Assembly: GCA_964006375.1 (NCBI GenBank)
Contig: OZ023262.1
Location: 87,679,654 to 87,743,653, forward strand
Source: Tillus elongatus
Lineage: Eukaryota > Arthropoda > Insecta > Coleoptera > Cleridae
Direction of reading: 5' to 3'
Length of the DNA: 64,000 nt
Shown: piece by piece, positions 36,941-51,570 of the stretch
How the letters are laid out: every line of letters starts with the position of its first letter
Position numbering within the stretch: position 1 is the stretch's first letter
The notes under the pieces: generated by a model
The model's database searches: none
The model's input: only the letters and a program-made list of their open reading frames with translations
What the model was told of the DNA's origin: nothing
Program-made: the position numbers and the translations under genes

Positions 36941-39000
36941 TTTTAGGGTATCCCCATAAAATTATTACAGCTATGTAGAAGTTGTGATTCAATTTGCAGC
37001 ACTATTTTTTATTTTGTCGCGTACATAATTCTTTATTAATTAAAAAAAAAAGTTATTAATAAGTGCCTTATGGTAGAGAATTTTGATAAAATCATTTCAA
37101 ACCGCGACAAACAAAAAAATCTAGATGGAGGAAGGGCGTTATGTTAGCGAATTATCATAAACATGCTTTTAAGGTGAATATGTCTTTTTTTTAAATAAAA
37201 AGCATCAAATTTGTTTGACAGTGTATAGCAAAAACAATGTGCGATATTACGTCAAAATAACTTGTTTGAGAAAGTGTAAAAGAAACTCCATATTTTCCTG
37301 GAGAAACTGGTCCGATTTTTTTCGCCAACGAACCTCTTGAAGGTATTTACAATTTACAAACCTGCCAAGATGTAATTATATTCACAAGCAGTTTTTTGAC
37401 AAAAACTGCCTCAAAATGTTAAACAGAAGAAAGAAAATTCGTCATTTTTTATACAAAATAATGCAGGATAAGTATATTTTTTGCTAAAATTTGCTAAACA
37501 ATATTTTTTCATGAAATTTGAACATTTTTTTTGCGGTAGATTATTAGACATTAATCATTAATTACCAACAGTTCACAAATGAAGAATTCTACGAGAATTA
37601 ACAAAAAATTCCCGCGAAAACTAATTATTCTTTACAAGAACGTTTGCTGAAAAAATACATAAAATTCACATTGTATACCTATTCTGTAATTAAAATTAAA
37701 AAAATGAAAAAGTAAAGAAGTTATATATTTTGACTTTTCACGAAAAATATAATTGTGGATACATAAGGAAGAAATACTTATATTTTAATGGTACAAGGTC
37801 TCAGAAAGAAGAACGTTACTTAAGTTTCACTTTGACACTTGTGAAAACATCTGAAAATAATTTATCAACTATTTTTATATTATGAAACTCCAAAGACAGA
37901 TAATCCTACCAAATTAATTATTTCTTACGTTTTTGTGCCAAAGTTCGTTTAAATATTTATTTGTTTTTCTTCGAGAAATCGCTAAAAAATAACGTGGTCT
38001 GATTGGTTATTAGAATTGAATAAAAAACTGAAAAACAAAATTAAAACTGATCCCAACATATATCATGGTGGATGCCATTATAAATATAAAGATTTACGAA
38101 ACTAAATTTTTTAGGTTAAGGTGTATTATAAAGAAGTGAAGCAGATGCATACCCCTAATTTTTGAAAAATAACACACATGGTGGTCTATTTGATAAAATT
38201 CAGTTACGGCAGTTTAAATGTTGTCAAATTCAACCACTATTTAAGGTCACCTGTATATGACGTCAGATCTTTACGACAAACAACACAAACAAAGACCTTC
38301 CTAAATGCGCCATTTAAATAAGATTTCGCTATCTGTTAGTAAGAATGCCGTGTTACAATTTTTATATGTGCCAAAAGCGCAAAAAGTACAAAACAATTGA
38401 AATGCGACAGTAGCCAAAAGTAGTTTATGTTACTCAAATGCAACATCAACGCTGCAGGCAGTTTCAAATAACATTATTAGTTGCCGCGACGTTGATGGCG
38501 TCTTTATAGTACACCTAATTGTGCAGTGCTATCGGGGCGGCGAGGCCGCGGACGAGCCCCGAGGGAGAAAAAAATAGTTGTGGAACTACATGGTAATAAT
38601 ATTCTCGTGGCAGTCACGTTTCGGCTACCTAAAGAAGGAATGTTACTACTTTCGGCTACTATAAAGTAGCAGTAATCTTTTACAAATGTGAAGACGGAAC
38701 ATCAAAAATGTTTTAATTGCTGTAACGAGGGTGACTTCATTATCCCTTGAGAAGATGTGAATCAATTTTACGGTGAAGATCAAGAACAAAGAACTATAGT
38801 TTCTCAAATTTCACTATTGCAACAACTTAGAAAATAATATCAATGTCATAAAATAAGCTCCAGGGCGTTTACACATATATTGCAGATATTACAAACAAAT
38901 GGTATTAATTTAGCAACTGATAGTAGGACTGTATTCAAGACTCCAAGAACCGGTGATAAATATATATTTTCTTAATGAAAGAGATCTAATTTGGTTAAAC
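36941..39000. repeat. Degenerate composite-family blocks (A- and B-like) in AT-rich DNA
   Basis: 37135-37340 resembles block A in forward orientation (GGGCGTTATGTTAGCGAATT; AAACCTCTTGAAGGTATTT). 38270-38420 resembles block B (CGCTATCTGTTAGTAAGAAT; ATGTGCCAAAAGCG). The rest is AT-rich with no gene. A small GC-rich island lies at 38528-38572 (GGGGCGGCGAGGCCGCGG). Confidence 0.5.
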
Positions 39001-39058
39001 CTACATGGCGGAAACAATGTAGCATACTTTATCATAATAACTTTATTTAAAAAAATTA

Positions 39059-39234
39059 GGGACGCAGCAAGTGCGTTATGGTAGCGAATTTTCTTTAAAA
39101 TCTCATTGAATAGCAAATATCTTTCTTTGATGAAAGCAGGCATCAAACTTGGTTGCCTATATAGTAGCAACAATGTACCATATTTCATCGAAATAACTTT
39201 ATTGTTTGAAAATATATAAACATTTTTCAAAAGC
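39059..39234 (+). repeat. Block A fragment
   Basis: GGGACGCAGCAAGTGCGTTA and TGGTAGCGAATTTTC, then CAGGCATCAAACTTGGTTGC. It is cut off by a second A-type start at 39235. Confidence 0.7.
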
Positions 39235-40347
39235 CTGGATGCAGCAAGTGTGTTATGGAAGTGAATTTCCATAAAAATGTTTTAATAGCAAATGCGAGCA
39301 GCCATCAATCTGATTACCGGTATAACCTATGTAGTAGAAACAATGTACAATATTTTATCAAAGTTACTTATGGTTTGAAAACATACAAAAATTTTTCGAA
39401 AATAAACTTAAATGTTGGTTTCCTAACCAACAAAGCTGACGTTAATAGCAAATTGAGTTATCGAAATTTGAAGGATTTAATGAAAATTCGGTAAATTTGC
39501 AGATTAGCTGCCGAACGATTTAAAAAAAATGTTTTCAGAAACATGATTAGGGACCCCACCTGGATGCACAAACCACAAGAAAATTTTCTTGTTCACACCC
39601 CCCAAGGAAGTTACGGGACTGGGAGTGAATAGGGGTGCTGGGTGGGGTAGGTAGTAAAAAGAAAATATCAGCAGAAAATGGGAAGAAAACTGCTTGAAAG
39701 CTATCTATTTGAAGCCATGTCCCTGTTAAATCCTGCCTACCCCGCACAGCACCCCTATTTGCCCCAGGTCACGTAACTTCTTTGGGGCGTATGAACAAGA
39801 AGTTTTTCTTGTGGTTTATGCAACGAGGGTGGTTGTATGCACACGAGGGGGGAAGGAAAATGCCTACGACGAAGCAGACCCCTTGTTCGACTTGCGGCAG
39901 GGGTGGGGGCGGGGTGTCTGCTTCGTCGTGGGGATTTTCCTTCCCCCTCTCGTGCATACAACCATCCTCACTGCATAAAGCACAAGAAAAATTTCTTGTT
40001 CCTACCCGCCAAGGAAGTTACGGCACCTGTGGGGATAGTGGTGTTGTGCGGGGTAGGCAGGGTTTAAGGAGGATATGGCTTCAAGATATGAAAAAGACAG
40101 TTTTGAAGACCGTTTTATTCACATTTTCAGCTCATATTTCCTTTTTACTACCTACCCCACCCAGCACCCCTACTCACTCCTGGTCCCGTAACTTCCTAGG
40201 GGTGTGTGAACAAGACATTTTTCTTGGGATTTGTGGATATAGGGGGGGTCTGGGCAGGTTTCTGGAAACAGTTTTTTTGAAAAGCGTTCGGGAGCTAAAC
40301 TGCAAATTTACGGAAAATTCGCTACCAAAACGCACTTACTGCTTCCA
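39235..40347 (+). mobile_element. A-ended element with an internal GC-rich foldback
   Basis: The left end (CTGGATGCAGCAAGTGTGTT, 39235) and the right end (CGCACTTACTGCTTCCA, ending 40347) are inverted copies of the block A terminus. The interior starts like block A, then folds back on itself. 39493-39890 is inverted at 39905-40318: GGTGCTGGGTGGGGTAGGTA against TACCTACCCCACCCAGCACC, and GACGAAGCAGACCCC against its complement. The fold centre is near 39898. The foldback is clearly richer in G+C than its surroundings. Open frames of up to 206 codons here are shadows of the palindrome. Confidence 0.75.
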
Positions 40348-40484
40348 TATTTTTTTCTTACAAACGCATCATATTTCGATAAAAAATGCAAAAATGCATT
40401 AACAAATTTGTTCCACGAAGATTAGCTAAAAAAATTAAAGACCGTTAAACCATAAACTTCACTAAACCTACAGCGAAAGCATCA

Positions 40485-41240
<756 letters not shown>

Positions 41241-42340
41241 GTAGAAAAATTTTCGAAAATAGACTGAAAATGATGTTCACAAAAAATTGGTCCTATTTTC
41301 TGTCCAACAAATTTCTTCAAGCTATTTCCACACCTGCCAAGATATGGTTATTCACGAAAAGCTTCTTTTTTTTTGACCAAAAATTCCATATTTCTACGAA
41401 GCTTTGCACACTTTCATGAAATTCGTCTTTTTCTTTACAAAAATTGAGAAGCAATGTTTTCAAAAAAAATTTTTCGAAAATTTGCTAGACAATTATTAAT
41501 TTTCACGAAAACAATTTTTTTCCAATATATTATTAAACATTCATTATTCAGTAAAAGCACAAAAATCTTCCAAAAAACGGTTTTTACGGAAATACTAAAA
41601 TAATTTAGGATAATATTTTTTTACGAGTTCCTACTTCCTAGAAACATTTATGAAATGAAAATTATATGCCTAATGTGTAAAAAAAAGAAAAAGAAAATGT
41701 AGAAAAGGTTTTTTTTTGTATCTTCTCACATAAATTGAATCAGTGGAAGTAAAGAAAAACATAAGCGGCAAATATGACACAGGCTGTCAGAAATAAGAAC
41801 CTTACTTACGTCTGTAACTTTGAGGTTTTACTTGACATTTGCAAAAACAGTTTATCAAGTACTTCTGTAAATTATAAAAATGCAAACATAGGTAATCCTA
41901 TCAAATTAATTATTTCTTACCTTTTTTGGACCAAAGTTAATTTAATCGAAAATTAGCTAACAAATCACAAAATCTGATCGGTTATTAGAATTGAATAAAA
42001 AAACTGAAACTTTTTCGAAATTGATTCGTTTACGAATCATGGCATGCAATTATAAATGTGAATATTTTACAAAATACAGGTAGGTAGTTCCATTTAAAAA
42101 AGTGAGTTACAGCAGTTTGAATTTTTTAAATTTGGCCACAACTTGAGAGTTCCCTGTGTATAAGATCTTGATTTTTGTCGACAAAGAATATAAGTGAAAC
42201 CTTTTCTGAATGCGTAATTTTTATGAGACGCTGATATGTGTATATTGGTAAAGACGCCGTATCACAATTTTTGATTCGTGCCAAAAACGTGAAAAGTTGC
42301 ACAAAACAGTTTAATTAACTCAAAAACCAAAAACGAAATC
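41241..42340. other. Anonymous AT-rich DNA with block-B-like traces
   Basis: No gene recognised; 42190-42330 is loosely block B-like (ACGCCGTATCACAATTTTTG; GTGCCAAAAACGTG). Confidence 0.4.
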
Positions 42341-43436
42341 AAATTGTTCCCTTAGAAACGTGCATTATACGTCGATGCAAACATGCAATAATATCTGGGG
42401 TGTTCTATTAAGAAGAAAAGAAACCTTAAATAACCACCGATTTATCGGCCAGCCTGTCATTATCAAGATAATTATATGAGATGCAGCTCAAGATACCCTA
42501 TAATTAACGTATATAATTGCTCCCGTGTCTTGTATAATAACGGATATATTAAGCTTTATATTAAAAACGCATTTGGCTGTATATACGCTTTTTAGAATTC
42601 AAAAGTACAAGTTCCCTCCAAATAAATATTTTATACGAAAAGTTGCTACAAATTAGAAACTATTTAACCATAAACTCTATAACTAACACTACTGCCAAAC
42701 ATCAGAGAAAAGGTCTATTTGAAGTGAATTTTCTGCAAATATTTTATCAAAGTGAAGAACAGTGACGGTCGGAGCTTTGTGAAACACACTTCTTACGACA
42801 TTTGTTCTACATAACTCGCAGTTTTTCTGGTATTTCTTGAACTTACCGCGCCAAGAAAACTAATTTTGTTTCTGGCATATACAATAGATTTCGTTATCCA
42901 CAAAAATAATTTTTGCTTTTGCGTTTCTCTGATCGCCAGTGTCACCCATTTTTTCCCCTTCAAATGCTTATAACTTTTATCCTTTAAGATTAGAGATCAA
43001 AATCTTACTACGTAGTTTATTTTTTATAATATAAACCTGTGTACCAAACTTGGTTGCCCTAACTTTGTTATTCTCGAGAAACAAAAGTTTTTCTAAAGCA
43101 AATTCATAATTTTCCAGGAGTAGGTGATCTTATTTTCTTGGCTTATCCAAGCCACCTACAAACGAAAGGCACGGAGCGCATTTCATTAAATTCGCCCTAT
43201 TATTTTTTGGTCACGATGTGATACACACAAACATATATAAACATATAAACATTGAAACTTATCCCAGATATGGGTTTTAGAGGTCCTAGTTTGCGCTCAT
43301 TTGAATAATTTTTTTCGCAAGAAACCCCAAAATTTTACTGGAAAAACTGATCTGATTTTCCTGGTTAACGAATTTATCCAAGCCACTTGCAAAAGGAAAG
43401 TACTTATGGGCCCATTATTTTTTGAGTTAGCGGTGT
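42341..43436 (+). repeat. Composite family copy with duplicated D, B-C-D-(E)-D
   Basis: Block B (ACCCTATAATTAACG; TTGTATAATAACGGATATAT), C (CATCAGAGAAAAGGTCTATT), D to GTGATACACACAAAC at 43221, a partial E (CATTGAAACTTATCCCAG, 43250-43310), then a second D piece ending GAGTTAGCGGTGTGGTATA before the TA tract. Confidence 0.75.
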
Positions 43437-43440
43437 GGTA

Positions 43441-43524
<84 letters not shown>
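43437..43524. repeat. (TA)n microsatellite
   Basis: About 88 bp of TA ending exactly at the left terminus of the Tc3-like element. Confidence 0.96.
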
Positions 43525-43527
<3 letters not shown>

Positions 43528-44465
43528 GGTGTTCAAATAAGGACACGGACCGGCTGTATCTCGAAAACCATCACAGCTGCAGCTTTCGGAAAAAAATTAG
43601 CATAAGTAAAGTGACCATGAGAAAATGTTGGAAATTATTTTCAGCTTTCTAAATCTGCCGCTAGGTGGCGAAAATGCCATGGCTTACCTAAAATCTTTAA
43701 TTTCTCGAGAATCTTGACGCATAACATAAGCTGGTCTTAAGTAATTTGTAATCAACGTTCTCTTATCTACAACTTCTGTTTAAAAAAAATTTCCTTATGA
43801 ACCAGTGGCGTAGGTAGGGGGCGGGAATTTTTTTTTACAAACAAATGCCTATAACTTGATAACCAGTAGACATAATTTTAAGAATTTTGGCTTGTTAGAA
43901 AGAGCTTTCATAAGAAATTCGAGGTATTAGTATTTTAAATCTACAGTCACACATGCACAAGATACAGAGGGCGCTAGAGCAGAGGAGTCTAGTTTTATTA
44001 TATAAAATTTTCAAATGGCAGCATAGTATTATAATATAACTACCAAAAAGTGAATGAAGTTAGAAAGAACTCAGTGAAAACCCAAAACGAATATGTTTTT
44101 CCGTTTCAGAGAAAACTCGACTTTTATGTATTTTGGTGCTTATTATGCCATTTCTCAAAATTGGATATGAATATAGCAAAATCTCTATAGAATATTTATT
44201 TTCAGGCATCGTTATACAAATTAACATAGTTACCAATAACAATTAATCACTTTAATATGAAATAAATTTATTACCTTATCATAAAACTAAGATACAAGAG
44301 CCAAGAATCGATTTTTGGGTTTTATTCGTAAATTAAGTGATTATATTATGAAACCGAAACTATATGAATGTAAAAACCTAAAATTTAATTAACATTTTAT
44401 TATTTACAAATGTTCAAACTGTTGTCCGTTTTTATGTATACATTTAACTAATCTCTGACGAGTAG

Positions 44466-45290
44466 AGGCAATTTGAAAATAAACTGTGTATGTTTAATGT
44501 GTGAACACAGAACACTCACTTGCGTGAATAGGAAATTTTGACACTGTCGAACGTGACAGTTATCTCGTCAGTGAATGTGATTGGACTAAATCGCGTAAGT
44601 GCGACTCGCGCATATCGGCACACAGAACCACAGAGCAGGTTCATCTATGCTCAGAACATAATGTGCCATGTACCGGCATCAGAATTTTGAATGTTTTACA
44701 TCTGTACACCCTACACACTAAAACAATACGATATATATTATTTGATTATATCCTACAAGGTGTCTACTTTAAATTAGAATATCATGTCTGCCAAGTGGAC
44801 ACGGACACGGAATGAACTTAAACTTCATTACAATCATTATACAAATTAACGTACTTACCAATAGCATTTATGTAATCACTTTAAAATGAAATAAATTTAT
44901 TACTTTATTATAAAATTACCATACAGAAGTAATGTAGTTATGAAAAAATTAATTTATATTATGAAAATAAAACACTTTTCATTAGGCGTTTAGAGAAAAT
45001 GCTCAGTATTTATTTTGAAAATTCATTCCATACATAATATCTGTATCAGAATATAGTAATAAATACAACCAATGTCTAAAATCATTTAAACACGTGTTAA
45101 TGCCCATGTGAAATTCACATGCAGTTTTGTACTTCAATCAATGTAGTCCATGTGTTGTCAACGAAGGTAAGGAAATTGAAACAATTTGTTTTATAAACGT
45201 CAAAATCATATGTTCAATTTATTACTGATCTGATTAATTATTTGTAGTGTTTCTGTGTGTTTTTTTTATCAATAGTTGGTGTTCTACGTT
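44466..45290. other. Interior of the Tc3-like element, left of the transposase
   Basis: No coding frame. 44838-44930 (TACAAATTAACGTACTTACC; AAATGAAATAAATTTATTAC) is a worn direct copy of 44210-44290, so part of the arm sequence is duplicated again. Confidence 0.55.
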
Positions 45291-46331
45291 TTCAGGATGT
45301 CTTATTCTAACAAGGAAGCATTTGATATGCTTGAAATTTATTTTATATTTTTTTGGAATCCTGTTGTCGCATCACGAGAATATGCTTAAGGTGCCCGCAA
45401 AGAAGACATTACTCAAGAGAGGTGTTTATTCGCATTGCAAGATATATGCAGGAAACTGGATCTGTAAGACGCACCAGAAGACAAGTCAGAGCTCGTAGGA
45501 TTAAAAATGAAGAAAACATTATTAATGTGATTGCTCTTGTTACTGCTAATCCACATATTAGTGTACGACAAATTTCTAGAAACTAAGGTGTTACTGTAGG
45601 TCTGTATACAATGTTTAAAATACCATAATATGCACCCATATCACATAGTATTGCATCAGGCGCTAAATGAAACTGATTGTGACTACAGACTGAATTACTG
45701 CCATTGGATGCTGAGTATGCTAGAAGAAACACCACGATTTCTATCACAAATGGTATGGACAGATGAAGCAACATTTTCAAATTGTGGGAAAGTAAATCTC
45801 CATAATATGCACTATTGGTCGGACAGTAATCCCCATTGAATGAGAGAATTAGATCGGCAAAATCGATGGACTCTAAACGTATGGTGTAGTATAGTTAAAG
45901 GAAAAATTTTTGGACATATTTCTTTGACCGACCACTTAACGGAGATCTGTATTTAATTTTTTTAACTCAAAGCATAAAAAGTTATTGGAAGACATTTCTC
46001 TAGAAACAAGATTAATAATGTTGTTGCAACACGACGGGTGTCCAGCACACTTCGCGCAAAGTGTACGCGAATATCTTAATGTTCAATTTCCAAATCGGTG
46101 GATAAGAAGAGGAAGCTTATTTCCATGGCCACACAGATTACCTGATTTGACTTGCTTAGATTTTTATTTATGGGGGAGAGTTAAATATTTGGTATATCAA
46201 ACTCGACCAACAACTAGAGAAAATATGATGGAAAGGATATAAGTTGCTGTTAATAGCATATCTACGGCTGAAGTTCAAACAGCGGTAGCCTCTACTCGTC
46301 AGAGATTAGTTAAATGTATACATAAAAAATT

Positions 46332-47680
<1,349 letters not shown>

Positions 47681-48589
47681 AAGGACAGCAGTTTGAACAT
47701 TTGTAAATAATAAAATGTTAATTAAATTTTAGGTTTTTACATTCATATAGTTTCGGTTTCATAATATAATCACTTAATTTAAGAATAAAACCTTAAAATC
47801 GATTCTTGGCTCTTGTATCTTAGTTTTATGATAAGGTAATAAATTTATTTCATATTAATGTGATTAATTGTTATTGGTAACTATGTTAATTTGTATAACG
47901 ATGCCTGAAAATAAATATTCTATAGAGATTTTGCTATATTCATATCCAATTTTGAGAAATGGCATAATAAGCACCAAAATACATAGAATTCGAGTTTTCT
48001 CTGAAACGGAAAAACATATTCGTTTTGGGTTTTCACTGAGTTCTTTCTAACTTCATTCACTTTTTGATAGTTATATTATAATACTATGCTGCCATTTGAA
48101 AATTTTCGTAAAATTTAATAAAACTAGACTCCTCTACTCTAGCGCCCTCTGTATCTTGTGCATGTGTGACTGTAGATTTAAAATACTAATACCTGGAATT
48201 TCTTATGAAAGCTCTTTCTAACAAGCCAAAATTCTTAAAATTATGTCTAATGGTTATCAAGTTATAGGCATTTGTTTGTAAAAAAAAATTCTCGCCGCCT
48301 ACCTCCGCCACTGGTCCATAAGGAATTTTTTTTTAAACAGAAGTTGTAGATAAGAGAACGTTGATTACAAATTACCTAAAACCAGCTTATGTTATGCGTC
48401 AAGATTCTCGAGAAATTAAAGATTTTAGGTAAGCCATGGCATTTTCGCCACCTAGCGGCAGATTTAGAAAGCTGAAAATATTTTCCAACATTTTCTCATG
48501 GCCACTTTACTTATGCTAATTTTTTTCCTAAAGCTGCAGCTGCGATGGTTTTCGAGATACAGCCGGTCCGTGTCCTTATTTGAACACCC

Positions 48590-48690
<101 letters not shown>

Positions 48691-48950
48691 TACCTACATT
48701 GCACCAAGAATGTTTAATCTTCTTCTTGTCATTATAGGTTTTATGTTTTTTATTATATGTGTTTATCGGAGTAATTTGAAGTATCGTAATACAATGAACA
48801 TTTGTATGTATTTTATTTTTGTATATCTTTGTATATTTTTTCTTTGTATACTCGCACACGTATCCTTGACTCCAGCGAAGTAAATGTTTATTTGCAATTT
48901 TGCACATCACTGTTAGTATTATTATTGTTTTATAGAATAGCAAATAAACT

Positions 48951-49195
<245 letters not shown>

Positions 49196-50583
49196 TACAA
49201 TCTATAAATTGTGTGGTAACTTGAAGCTTTAAATTAGAAGGGGCTACAATGATTTCTCTTTATTTATTCTTTTAACTCGCTAGCTTACCTTTTCTGAAAG
49301 TCTTGCTACATACACGATTTAGTCTAGATACCTACTTCAAACAAGTATAGACTACTCGTTTGCAAACAACAAATAAGTCTACATCATTAAATTTGTGGTG
49401 CGATTACCTGGAAAGCTATTCCTCGATAAGAGGCGATTGAAGCTATTGTTTGGAACACGAACTGGCTTCGTAATTTTACTTCTCAGGTAAATCTATTCGA
49501 AAATATGAATCGAAAAATAGAATCCTCACCAGAAAGTTCCTATATTATAAGGATATTGTTACGTCGCAAGAAATTTATGTGCATACCGATTAGATGGTAT
49601 TATACATGGAGTTCATTGTATAAAACCAATCAATATTTAACAAAGTTTCTAACATAAAATGCACTTTTGGGAATTCTCTACAGTTCTAGAAGCAGTCCGT
49701 GATTGCTTTACCCGAAGTGTGAATGATCTCTTACTGCAATTCCAATGACTTACTTTAATTGCCAAATAGACTATTCTGAATAGGTTTCGGGTTATTGCTA
49801 TTGAAGTATTTTACAGCCAATTCCATTGGGAAAATTTAAGTGTCTTTCATAGCCAACCAGGGACATATTCTTTAATTATTATAAGCGTTATAATTCAGGC
49901 TGCAACTTAGCATAAGGGATTGCAGTTTTCTCATGCAATTCTCCTACCAATTAAAGTTTCTGCAAATATATTTGGTTTCTGCAATGCATCGCAACAAACA
50001 AGGTTTACTTAACATGTCTAAAATTTAATTTAGCGCTTTAAAGTTTCTCTAATTATTAGGAAGTTAACAGTTAGTAAAATCTGTAGGAAATGCTTACTTA
50101 AGATTCAGTTTTTGAATCTTTGAATGCGAGTTAAATATGACATCATATTCAGAAGTAGATAAAAATAAGGGGAACTAACAAACCTTCAAGGAAAATTCAT
50201 CTTAGAGTTACTTAGGTGAAAGTCCGATCGTATTTATACCCAGCAAAGATATTTTAATCGTAAAGCTGCACCTTCAGAGCTATTTTAATTACCTAAAATC
50301 ACATTGAAAGTATATTAACATTTTGCCTCTCTACGTTAATAAGTACCAAGATCCAGTTCCATAATTAAAATTATATTAAATATTTTTGACGAAATTTTCT
50401 ACCAATACATTCTGCTTATAAAATATTTTAAATTCATCGGTATCCTTTTATGACCATTTTTAGATGCAATAAATAAAGTAAGACAACTTCCCGCCCGCAA
50501 GTTTATAATAAAAAACTATACTCTAGTAACATACAAATTCATTCTATATATTCAATATATTCAATTTTTATTTTTATATGCTT
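49196..50583. other. Anonymous AT-rich DNA
   Basis: About 1.4 kb with no gene, RNA or repeat that I recognise. It may be ordinary unique sequence. Confidence 0.4.
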
Positions 50584-50930
50584 CCTCAGGAGATTAAGGC
50601 TGCGCATACACTGAGCTGCTTTAAACATAGGTTGAAATTATTTTTGGTTGACAATTCTTTTTATCATATCAGTGAATTTACTGAAAGGTGTACAGGCCCT
50701 GAGCAACGGAGATAATGATAATGGCTGTGAAAATAGCACCGTTGTAACTGTAGATTTAGGTTTAATGTAAACTGATTGTATATTTTTGTAGTTGATTCTG
50801 TATGTAAAGTGGTGTTATTATTTATGTTAATTCTTCAAGACTGAGATTTTATGTTTTTCTAACTCTTTGACGTGCCTGTAGTATGTATGTACTTGATCAA
50901 AGGCTAATAAAGTTATCTATCTATCTATAT
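50584..50930 (+). pseudogene. 3' end of a non-LTR retrotransposon (CR1/jockey type)
   Basis: The first codons read LPQEIKAAHTLSCFKHRLKL and FLVDNSFYHISEFTE, a typical C-terminal tail of arthropod non-LTR RT proteins, then a stop and a 3' UTR. It ends with CAAAGGCTAATAAAG and a short ATCT-repeat tail at 50914-50930. All sequence upstream is missing, as expected for severe 5' truncation. It is a different family from the elements at 5846 and 31692. Confidence 0.75.
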
Positions 50931-51570
50931 AGAATGAGATGAATTTCTACGGTAAAGCTCAATGTATCCGTCATTATATTAATAATCACAGGCTGTGGCC
51001 CATAAATCGTTGGTGATACATTTTTTAGTCTCATTTTATTGCATTTTTGCATTTTCCATCGAATTGTAATGCGCTTTTGTAAAGAAAAAAGGTGAGTGTT
51101 TATCGTTTTCGAGTTCTTTCAATTAATTTGCAATTTTTCAAATTTTTGGCGCATATAAAAAATTACGATACGGCGTTTTTACCAATAGATAGCGGTTTTC
51201 ATTAAATCACGTCTTCAGAAATGCTTTCGCTTATATTGTTTGTTAATTTTTCTACTTTTTCAAACAATAAAGTTATTTTGATAAAATGTTGTACATTGTT
51301 TCTTCTATATAGGTCATACTGGTAACCAAGTTTGATGCCTGCTCTTATTTAAAAAAGGACATATTATGTAGTTACTAAAAACATTTTTATAAAAATTCAC
51401 CATAACACACTTGCTGCGTCCAGACTTTTGTGTGATTTGCTTGAATAAGTTTGCTGGGCATGAAAATCAGCTAATTTTTTCGAGGGAATTTTAAGTTTAT
51501 TTTCGAAAGCTTTTGTTGTTTTCCAAACAAAAAGTTATTTTGATAAAATACAGTACATGCTTTCTACAAT
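50931..51570 (-). repeat. Composite family blocks B and A in reverse
   Basis: Reversed B (AAAGCTCAATGTATCCG; CAATAGATAGCGG) at 50940-51215, then a reversed A part ending TTCACCATAACACACTTGC and TGCGTCCAGAC at 51395-51424, then a second A-like stretch to 51570. Confidence 0.65.

Noticed and set aside
38528..38572. CpG-island-like promoter
   Set aside because: Only about 45 bp, no gene downstream; too short to support a regulatory call.
38600..38680. Hammerhead-like motif on the minus strand (GTAGCCGAAACGTGAC)
   Set aside because: The GAAAC half is present, but no CTGANGA partner at the right distance and no stem I.
39782..40402. 206-codon frame as a gene
   Set aside because: It lies across the GC-rich palindrome; overlapping frames on both strands mirror each other, as a foldback produces.
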